IMG/VR virus record: IMGVR_UViG_3300010316_000034
Location: 1-28,358 of that record
Source of the DNA: a virus
Strand: one strand, 5' to 3'
Length of the DNA: 28,358 bases
The notes below the pieces were generated by a model that was given only the letters and a program-made list of their open reading frames with translations, had not been told where the DNA came from and ran no database searches. Every line of letters starts with the position of its first letter. The stretch's first letter is position 1. Below, in pieces: positions 22,460 through 28,358 of the stretch. The position numbers were made by a program, and so were the translations under genes.

Positions 22460-24748
22460 CTACTCTTGGTCAGAGTCTTCAAAGACGATTCCTCGCCTAA
22501 CGATGTTACGGAGCATCTCCTCATAACGACGAGTACCACCACCTTTGTATTGCTGTGCGAAGGCATCGATGAACCCTTCAGCCGCCTTAAGACCACCTGC
22601 ACGGTAGGTCTGTTCAGCAGCGTCATAAGCCTCCAGTTCCATCTGGTATCGCACCTTCTCACTCACTTCACCCTTTGTCATATTACCGACGGCAGCGAGT
22701 CTTCTAGGCTGACCTATACCAACGTCAGTAACCTTGGGGAGCACAGCCGTGGCGATCATCGCTGCGTTACGTTTACCACCTGAGGGCAGGAAGCGGAGCG
22801 AAGAAAGGAGCAGTAAGCCAGAGCCCGATGGGTTGTCCCGAAAGCCCCCGAGGGTTGTCACATCTCGCATCTGCCAAGACTTAGCAGCGCGGTTGATGAA
22901 GTCCTTCCCATAGGTAGCACCTTCCCATAGGGTATCTTGAGCGTCAGGGTGTATGGTCCCTTTGAGAGAGGCTTCAAACTTCTTCCCATCAAATGGGATA
23001 CCACCCCCCTTAGTCCTTGCTCTACCCGTACCCGCAGTGGCAGCTTCGAGGGCTTGTAGTAGAGGGGCTTGTTGAACACTCTTCCAGACCTCATCTCCTC
23101 CTTCCATACCCATCAGCCTAGCTTTAACAGTCTTCAGGTTCCTGGTGTCCTGACCCTTCGTCAGCTTAGTGATCGCTTGATCCATCGCAATCCTTGGGCC
23201 CTTACCTTCTCCAGCACTGTTGGCAATCATGTTGATGACGGACTTCTCATCCCAGTTTTGACTGAACTCAGCCCGTAGGGTCCTTGCTGTGACCGCAGCT
23301 CTTTGAGTAACAGAGCCTCCAATCTTAGGATCAGCTAGAGCACCATCAATGAAACCATCGAGGAGCTCCTTAGCTTGTTCAATAACCTGCTTATCTCCGT
23401 TGTTGAGTTTGCCATTACCATAGAATGCGTTTAGCTCTTTACGCAATTGCTCTGAGGTGCCAAAGGTGAGCTGCTTGCCAGGACCCCCCACTCTCTTAGC
23501 CAGATACTCCACGGAGTCCTTCGCCGTGACGTTGGCACTGACGCCATACTTCTGGAATATCTCCTGGACCTTTGGGCCGACAGAGGACGCCACAGGGATA
23601 TCCATACGGGAGACACCAGTCGCGAGTTGGTCCTTACCAGGGAGGATATAGTTCTGGGTAAGGGCCAGCTCATCTAACCGCTCATACGCCTCAACGTAGG
23701 CATCCTTAGCTTTATCGCGAGATGAACTTAACGACTCAGCTAGTAGCCTATTAGCATCAGAGAAGGTCTTCCCTGCTGACTCACCGAACTGTTCAACGAA
23801 CAGAGTAGCCCGCGCTGTGACAGCCTCCTCCTGATCTGCAATGAAGTCCTCAATCATGTCAGAGCTAATGTCATTCGCGTTCCGCATGTCCTTCACTTCT
23901 TGAAGGGAGGTACGGGTAGCGGCGGCAGTATTACCATCGATAGTATAGCCACCAAACTCATCAGCCTCTTGAACTCGTGGGGTTATGGTCTCATCTATAC
24001 GGGCATTAACAGTATCCTCGATGCCTGACTTAGATCTCCCGAGGGCCCGTATGTATCCACCACCCACATCCATAGCGCCACCTAATAAGGCACCACCAGC
24101 GATATTCGCTCCTGCACCAATAGCAGCATCAGTGAGGCGGGAACCCTCCCCCTTACCTTCTGATGTCAGGAAGCCAGAGGCTGCCCCTTCTAGCCCTAAT
24201 GTGCCACCGGCAGCCAGCCATCCTGTTGATGCCCTGCCAGCAGCACTAAGGCCGCCCTTAATGAGGCCCCCTGAGAGGCCCCCTAAAGGAGCTAGAGCAA
24301 TACCCTCCCCGACAATATCCCCTGCACCATAGGCCCAAGGAGATCGTTTCTGGTATTCAGCGTCAGCTAGCTTGCGATCCGACTTCAGCTTGTTAAGCCC
24401 TGCCAGTACATCCTCATCACCGTTAAAGTCAGCAACCAGTCTACCAACGTCAGTACCAATGTTTCTGAATCCAGTATATGCCCCACGGCCAAAGTCCCCA
24501 GCAGCTTCTACCGTTGAGGCGGCAAGTCCTGGGACTCCTTCTTCAACAGCGTTGGCAGCTCTCTGCCCAGGAGCGAAGAACCCCGAGGGCTCGCTAGATG
24601 ATCCAGCAGGTGGTTCACTACGGACTGCATCAGCTAGCTTTTGAGCATCCTCGCGTGCTCTCCGAGCTTCCTCAGGGGGTGTGTTTGGGTTGGTTGCTAA
24701 TGCGTCAGCCACCCTTAGAGATGCTAACAAGTCATCTCGTCTACTCAT
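22460..24748 (-). CDS. Large internal virion/ejection-type protein
   Basis: 762 residues; the start overlaps the upstream stop by one base. The N-terminal 60 residues are charged and Ala-rich. Residues about 60-230 hold long Gly/Ala-rich, weakly hydrophobic runs (GDIVGEGIALAPLGGLSGGL, then GAGANIAGGALLGGAMDVGGG), the kind that can line a membrane channel. The rest is mostly helical with many charged residues and has no enzyme motif that I can see. Such large, mixed proteins lying with small Gly/Ala-rich and coiled-coil partners are typical DNA-ejection proteins of P22/BPP-1-like podoviruses. It is the last gene of the minus block. The role is inferred from composition and context. Confidence 0.65.
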   Translation of the reverse strand: MSRRDDLLASLRVADALATNPNTPPEEARRAREDAQKLADAVRSEPPAGSSSEPSGFFAPGQRAANAVEEGVPGLAASTVEAAGDFGRGAYTGFRNIGTDVGRLVADFNGDEDVLAGLNKLKSDRKLADAEYQKRSPWAYGAGDIVGEGIALAPLGGLSGGLIKGGLSAAGRASTGWLAAGGTLGLEGAASGFLTSEGKGEGSRLTDAAIGAGANIAGGALLGGAMDVGGGYIRALGRSKSGIEDTVNARIDETITPRVQEADEFGGYTIDGNTAAATRTSLQEVKDMRNANDISSDMIEDFIADQEEAVTARATLFVEQFGESAGKTFSDANRLLAESLSSSRDKAKDAYVEAYERLDELALTQNYILPGKDQLATGVSRMDIPVASSVGPKVQEIFQKYGVSANVTAKDSVEYLAKRVGGPGKQLTFGTSEQLRKELNAFYGNGKLNNGDKQVIEQAKELLDGFIDGALADPKIGGSVTQRAAVTARTLRAEFSQNWDEKSVINMIANSAGEGKGPRIAMDQAITKLTKGQDTRNLKTVKARLMGMEGGDEVWKSVQQAPLLQALEAATAGTGRARTKGGGIPFDGKKFEASLKGTIHPDAQDTLWEGATYGKDFINRAAKSWQMRDVTTLGGFRDNPSGSGLLLLSSLRFLPSGGKRNAAMIATAVLPKVTDVGIGQPRRLAAVGNMTKGEVSEKVRYQMELEAYDAAEQTYRAGGLKAAEGFIDAFAQQYKGGGTRRYEEMLRNIVRRGIVFEDSDQE

Positions 24749-25908
24749 CAGTAAGAGCCTCCCTTATTGAAGTCTAATTTGGCTGAGGGGTATCTGTTTA
24801 TTAACTCATCCGCCTCCTCAGTGGACATAGGCGGCGGGCTTTCTGCTCCAAACTCCCAGTTATGCCCCTCGACTCGCTTAGAGTCGCCCAGCACGGCCTC
24901 GTTGGGTTTGAACGCACCAACCTCTTTAAGCCCATTTGCGCGGGCAGCAGTGAGGGCTGCGGACCTTGCAATATCTACAGCGGTGTTACGGGTCGCACCC
25001 TCACCAGCAGCCTCACTAAACGCATTCAGAGAGACTTTCATAATAGATAACTTAACCCTGATGGTCTCAGGTTTATCACCAGCCAAAGGGATGAAGGAGC
25101 GATAACGAGCAGCTTCAGCATCTGAACCAGCCGCGCCCGACTCACCCTTAAAGAGTGACTCAGCGAACCGCTCAGCGTTGACATTGAACACCTGTCCTTC
25201 TTCGGTCATTAGGTAGTTACCGAATCCGATATTAGCGGCGACTCTATCCGTGAGGGCAGTGGCCGAGCTTAAGTCATAGCCATCCGCTAGGGACTTCTCA
25301 AGACCCTTATACGTTTCCTCCATACTGGTGCTGTGGAGCTTCATCTTGGTTTGAGCTTCAGTCCGTTGCTTTGCACTAGTCACCTTACCGCCAGCACTGA
25401 GCTTGACATAGTACCCTTCTGGATTAATACCGTAGTCAGGGTCAGCGCCAATGACACCAATACGTGCACCATCCTTGTTTAGGCGAACCATAGTTGGCAC
25501 AGCCCCTTTAGTCCCAGGCTCAACTGCCACACCCGCCTCATCAAGATACAAGGTCTCTGTTACGGCTCCATCCCCTTCTTCCTTTGTCTCCAAGGCAAGA
25601 CGAGCAGCTTCTCGGTCAGCTATTTGCAACTCACGAGCAGCTTCTAGGTCAGTTAATTGCAACTCACGAGCGGTAGCTTGATCCGCTACGACGTTAGCTC
25701 GATCCTCCGTTCTCTCTTTAGTTCTCTGCCCAAGGAGCAGATCTCTATCCGCAACCTTCTCAGCCCGCGCTAAAGCTAACGCCTCGGCATTCTTCTTCTG
25801 GATGGCAACATCGCCGTAGTACTTACCGGCTCCTTGTATCGCATCACCTAAAGCCTGACCGAAGCCATAGCGCACTGGTCTTCTTGGATCTTCTGAGTAT
25901 CTAGGCAT
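24748..25908 (-). CDS. Coiled-coil internal virion protein, putative
   Basis: 386 residues, start ATG 25908. Residues about 35-110 are almost wholly helical and highly charged, with an 11-residue tandem repeat (RELQLTDLEAA and RELQIADREAA at about 81-102). The middle has a beta-rich segment (TETLYLDEAGVAVEPGTKG). The C-terminal half is helical. The N-terminus (YGFGQALGDAIQGAGKYY) resembles the start of other phage ejection-block proteins. It overlaps both neighbours, so translation of the block is coupled. No enzyme motif is visible. The likely role is a virion-interior or tail-associated protein. Confidence 0.6.
   Translation of the reverse strand: MPRYSEDPRRPVRYGFGQALGDAIQGAGKYYGDVAIQKKNAEALALARAEKVADRDLLLGQRTKERTEDRANVVADQATARELQLTDLEAARELQIADREAARLALETKEEGDGAVTETLYLDEAGVAVEPGTKGAVPTMVRLNKDGARIGVIGADPDYGINPEGYYVKLSAGGKVTSAKQRTEAQTKMKLHSTSMEETYKGLEKSLADGYDLSSATALTDRVAANIGFGNYLMTEEGQVFNVNAERFAESLFKGESGAAGSDAEAARYRSFIPLAGDKPETIRVKLSIMKVSLNAFSEAAGEGATRNTAVDIARSAALTAARANGLKEVGAFKPNEAVLGDSKRVEGHNWEFGAESPPPMSTEEADELINRYPSAKLDFNKGGSY
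25602..25668 (-). repeat. 33-bp in-frame tandem repeat
   Basis: Two near-identical 33-base units (25602-25634 and 25635-25667) share GCAACTCACGAG and GAGCAGCTTCT, with a decayed third unit beginning at 25668. They encode the 11-residue repeat of the coiled-coil protein. Recent duplication within the gene is the simple explanation. Confidence 0.65.
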
Positions 25909-26455
25909 CGGCCATAAACCCCCTTAGTTCGTCTTCATCAAAGTCGCCTTGGTTGGCCCCCATGTAGCTCTCTATACCAATCGCATACGCCTCGGCCATG
26001 TCATTCTCGGACAGGTCTATCTCAGGCTGAGCCATCTCCAGAAGCTCTGTGAGCTCCTCTACAGCACGCTCACCTATAGCCCCTAACACGTCATCAGTTG
26101 CACCTGGAGTCTGCCTCTTGAGCACCCCTACGATGTCTGCGGCGAGGGTCCCAATGCCATGCACAGGGTCCTGCGCCGACATGATGGCGGTCAATGCCTG
26201 GTTAGACTTATCGGCGCCATGCACCATCTCTAGCAGCGCCTTCTCCATCTGGGATACCATTGCCTGTTCCTCGGGACCCGCCTCTACTTCCTGTAGTTCC
26301 CTATCGGCCACCTGCTCCATCTGCTGACGGTGACCCACACGTTGTTGCTGAGCTGATGCGCCTGCATCTACCTCGTTATCTCGTGAGTATTGATCTTCAG
26401 CCACGACCTGTTGTTCGTCCTGCTGGCGTCCCTTAATCTGATCTAGGATATTCAT
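25901..26455 (-). CDS. Acidic Gln-rich virion-block protein, unknown
   Basis: 184 residues, overlapping the downstream gene by eight bases. The N-terminal third is very rich in Gln, Glu and Asp (GRQQDEQQVVAEDQYSRDNE, then QQQRVGHRQQMEQ). A helical middle (QMEKALLEMVHGADKSNQAL) and an acidic C-terminus (GDFDEDELRGFMADA) follow. No domain is recognised. Its place between the Gly/Ala-rich protein and the coiled-coil protein suggests a small partner of the ejection machinery or an assembly chaperone. Confidence 0.55.
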   Translation of the reverse strand: MNILDQIKGRQQDEQQVVAEDQYSRDNEVDAGASAQQQRVGHRQQMEQVADRELQEVEAGPEEQAMVSQMEKALLEMVHGADKSNQALTAIMSAQDPVHGIGTLAADIVGVLKRQTPGATDDVLGAIGERAVEELTELLEMAQPEIDLSENDMAEAYAIGIESYMGANQGDFDEDELRGFMADA

Positions 26456-27189
26456 TAGCCGCCCCCTCGGTTCAGTGCATAGGTATCACTCTGGGCATCA
26501 TAAGCCCACGTGGTTGAAGGGCGGGGTGGTTGGTTGGTCGCCATACGTCCCCAGCCCCCTGCGTAGCCTCCGATACTGTCACCGATATTCAAGACAGTTC
26601 CTGCGTTCCTACGTCGGTCAGCCATCTCCTTCTCGTATGCCTCTTCCTCAGCTTTAGCCTTAGCTGCCCCTGAGAGCATCATGCCCCCCGTAGTGAGACC
26701 TGCGGCTAGCACAGCGCCTGCACCCGCAGACATACCCCCAGCGGCGGCGGCAGTACCAGCAGCAACACTACCAGCAGCGGCGGTTCCAGCAGCGGCGGTT
26801 CCTCCATAGACAAGCCCTGTCCCACTCTGGAGTACTGGGAGTGCAGCAGTGCCCGCAGCAGTAGTGCCCGCAGCCCCTCCACCCATACCTAACGCCCCAC
26901 CTATGCCACCACCTATGATAGCGGCATTGCCAGCGAAGTTCGCACCTATAGCGCCTAGTCCCCCACCAATGGCACTGCCACTTGCAGCAACCCCACTAGC
27001 AGCGCCAGCTAAACCCGCCCCCGCAGGAGCCGCCAGGAACCCAGCAGCGGCACCCGCAGTAAAGTAGATAGCAGCGGCGATGACGATGGCTTTGAAGATC
27101 TTGTTCTTCATTACCTTCTTAACGACCTTCTTCAGGAACTTGAAGGTCTTCTTATAGGCTTTCTTAATTGATTTGATTAGCCCACTCAT
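26455..27189 (-). CDS. Gly/Ala-rich membrane-active virion protein, putative
   Basis: 244 residues, start ATG 27189. The N-terminus is a cationic amphipathic helix (KSIKKAYKKTFKFLKKVVKK, about 6-25) followed by a hydrophobic segment (IFKAIVIAAAIYFTAGAAAGFL, about 31-52, in two parts). About 130 residues then are nearly all Gly, Ala, Ser and Thr. A charged helix (KAKAEEEAYEKEMADRRR) and a polar tail close it. This suits a protein that inserts into the host membrane during DNA ejection. It is unlike a holin in its length and low-complexity body. The role is inferred from composition and neighbours. Confidence 0.6.
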   Translation of the reverse strand: MSGLIKSIKKAYKKTFKFLKKVVKKVMKNKIFKAIVIAAAIYFTAGAAAGFLAAPAGAGLAGAASGVAASGSAIGGGLGAIGANFAGNAAIIGGGIGGALGMGGGAAGTTAAGTAALPVLQSGTGLVYGGTAAAGTAAAGSVAAGTAAAAGGMSAGAGAVLAAGLTTGGMMLSGAAKAKAEEEAYEKEMADRRRNAGTVLNIGDSIGGYAGGWGRMATNQPPRPSTTWAYDAQSDTYALNRGGG

Positions 27190-27632
27190 AATCTATAATA
27201 CTCCTCTGATGCCTTGTTGAACCCGTGTCTCTCAAGTAGCTTCTTGAGCCCAGGTTGCATCTGGCTGGTGGTAAATGATTTGAACAGCACGTCGGGCTTT
27301 GATTCAGCCCAGTCTATAAATGACTTGAACATCAGGATGAAGTCCTTACTGCCGCGATGGTCTGGATGTATGTACACCCCGAGTTGTGCTGCTATATAGC
27401 CTACGCAATATGCGTGGGGCTTGAGCTCCCCCATGTAGCACCCTACGATCTCGTTAGAGTCCGATAGGGCTACACGGGCAAAGCCGTTGTCACTCGCTAT
27501 AACTGCTTTAACGTGATCCAACAGTCGCATCTTATCGACACGTAGGTGGCGCTCAACGCTGTTAACATTGAGGCTCTCTAGGAGGAGTGAGGCGATCTTA
27601 ATGGAGTCCCTATGAACGGCTTGACGTATCAA
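27186..27632 (-). CDS. GNAT-fold acetyltransferase-like protein in the virion block
   Basis: 148 residues from TTG 27632, overlapping the upstream stop (TTGA). The first ATG in frame, at residue 35, would remove the first strand and helix of the fold, so TTG is preferred. QLGVYIHPDHRGSKDFILMF (about 83-102) is the acetyl-CoA-binding motif A of GNAT enzymes, with the R-G-S turn, and LKKLLERHGF..ASEEYYRL (about 129-148) is the usual C-terminal end. T7 gp13 and small GNAT-like proteins in other podovirus virion blocks occupy a similar place. It may modify a virion or host protein, or serve only structurally. Confidence 0.72.
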   Translation of the reverse strand: MIRQAVHRDSIKIASLLLESLNVNSVERHLRVDKMRLLDHVKAVIASDNGFARVALSDSNEIVGCYMGELKPHAYCVGYIAAQLGVYIHPDHRGSKDFILMFKSFIDWAESKPDVLFKSFTTSQMQPGLKKLLERHGFNKASEEYYRL

Positions 27633-28357
27633 CGTAGATCTACATTAATGTTTCCTACATTAATGTTTCCCACATTCGGACCCCCTGGGTTGCCAGAGCC
27701 TGGTGTGCCAGAGCCTGGAGTGACAGACTCACCAGTTCTCTTATTAATACCTAAGAAGGACATACGAGCATCAAAGGAGGAGGTAAGGCGTGAGAACTGA
27801 GCACGTTGAGATTCAGGAGTGGCGTTAGGGTCAATGTTAGCGATACCCTGCTGGAGGTTATCCCAAGCACTGCTCACTTCTGCTCGGGCCTGGGCACCCA
27901 CGTTGAAGTTAGCCCTGATCTTCTCGATCTCAATCTGTGCGTCATTGCCAAGGGTGGCTACACGCACTCTCGCAGCATTATCAATACGAGTTAGCTCTAG
28001 CCGGTTAGCCCTATCGAGTTCCGACATATCCTCTTGTGACTTGATGGTCTTGTTATTCATGACATCTCTGAGGGCTCTGTCAGCGGCAGCCATGCCCTCC
28101 TTAGAAGCAATGTCGTTGATCTGGATAGCTACGTTAGCATCGATACCAGCTTGGGATAGTCTCTCGCTCAGTGCGTTCTTAGCCGCCTCAATACCTTCCC
28201 TACTTTCTATGTCAGCATAAGAGACATCGGTCTGCCTCTGACTCACTAGGTCCTTCATGGCAAGATCGGCTGCCGCCATACCCTCGTTGGAAGCAATCGT
28301 TAGCAACTGCTGCTTCTCTTGAGAGCTGAGGTTCATTGTAGTCAGCTTCTCATTCAA
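27629..28357 (-). CDS. Helical repeat virion protein, probably 5'-truncated by the window
   Basis: 242 codons are visible, from a possible TTG at 28357, one base inside the right edge; an internal ATG lies at residue 8. The true start is probably outside the window. Three repeats built on IASxEGMAAADxAxxD occur at about residues 20-37, 49-66 (degenerate) and 81-99, and a charged helix follows (ELDRANRLELTRIDNAARVR). The C-terminus is a low-complexity Gly-Pro-Ser stretch (TPGSGTPGSGNPGGP) followed by NVGNINVGNINV. No enzyme motif is visible. A virion structural or ejection role is likely from composition and neighbours. Confidence 0.55.
   Translation of the reverse strand: MNEKLTTMNLSSQEKQQLLTIASNEGMAAADLAMKDLVSQRQTDVSYADIESREGIEAAKNALSERLSQAGIDANVAIQINDIASKEGMAAADRALRDVMNNKTIKSQEDMSELDRANRLELTRIDNAARVRVATLGNDAQIEIEKIRANFNVGAQARAEVSSAWDNLQQGIANIDPNATPESQRAQFSRLTSSFDARMSFLGINKRTGESVTPGSGTPGSGNPGGPNVGNINVGNINVDLR
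27645..27677 (-). repeat. Short tandem repeat encoding NVGNINV
   Basis: ACATTAATGTTTCC occurs twice with a period of 15 bases, followed by a diverged ACATTCGG copy. On the minus strand it encodes NVGNINVGNINV at the end of the virion protein. Just beyond it the Gly-Pro-Ser codons form a second short repeat. Confidence 0.6.
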
Positions 28358-28358
28358 A

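Noticed and set aside
1-28358. CRISPR array, insertion sequence or toxin-antitoxin system
   Set aside because: No regularly spaced direct repeats with unique spacers, no transposase motif and no recognisable toxin-antitoxin pair were seen on reading both strands.

Overview
The window is most of a temperate podovirus-like phage (or prophage) genome. On the plus strand it carries a T7-type replication and transcription set: a single-subunit RNA polymerase, a gp2.5-like SSB, a gp4-like primase-helicase, a T7-type family A DNA polymerase and a gp6-like exonuclease. An intact tyrosine integrase sits next to an attachment-site-like piece of a tRNA-Asn gene. The host is not named by any sequence here. 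Base composition is moderate to GC-leaning, and the anticodon arm and acceptor end of the tRNA-Asn piece look gammaproteobacterial. Tail-protein repeats, the early Cys-rich protein, DUF3310 and the M15 peptidase are of kinds common in aquatic phages. A marine or aquatic gammaproteobacterial host is an inference.

Layout. 1-6473 is minus strand and, in transcription order, holds holin, small terminase, a HExxH mini-peptidase, large terminase, an 801-residue portal, and a repeat-rich tail protein that runs off the left edge. 6474-7148 is a divergent control region with long G-runs. 7149-9931 is plus strand and holds small early genes, ending in a winged-helix regulator behind phased ACTAAGG repeats and an 18-bp perfect palindrome. 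9932-10291 is non-coding and full of inverted repeats; it contains the tRNA-Asn-like core, framed by a 19-bp inverted repeat (18/19). 10292-22392 is plus strand: integrase, RNA polymerase, four small genes, SSB, RusA-type resolvase, primase-helicase, DNA polymerase, a small acidic protein, a lipase-fold protein lacking its serine, exonuclease, a small gene, DUF3310, M15 peptidase (probable endolysin) and a small helical protein. 22375-22454 holds terminators facing both ways. 22460-28358 is minus strand: a block of virion-interior or ejection-type proteins including a GNAT-fold protein and a Gly/Ala-rich membrane-active protein, cut by the right edge.

How the parts fit. Both outer blocks are on the minus strand, and capsid, scaffold and tail-tube genes are absent. 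The simplest reading is a circular or permuted map in which the left block continues through missing sequence into the right block. That gives one long minus-strand structural operon opposed to one long plus-strand early/replication operon, with a single divergent region near 6.5-7.1 kb and a single convergent terminator near 22.4 kb. The packaging and ejection genes look like the P22/BPP-1/epsilon15-like podovirus type rather than T7, so the phage appears to combine T7-style replication and RNA polymerase with non-T7 virion genes and a lysogeny cassette. The lysis genes are split: the holin opens the packaging operon and the M15 hydrolase closes the replication operon.
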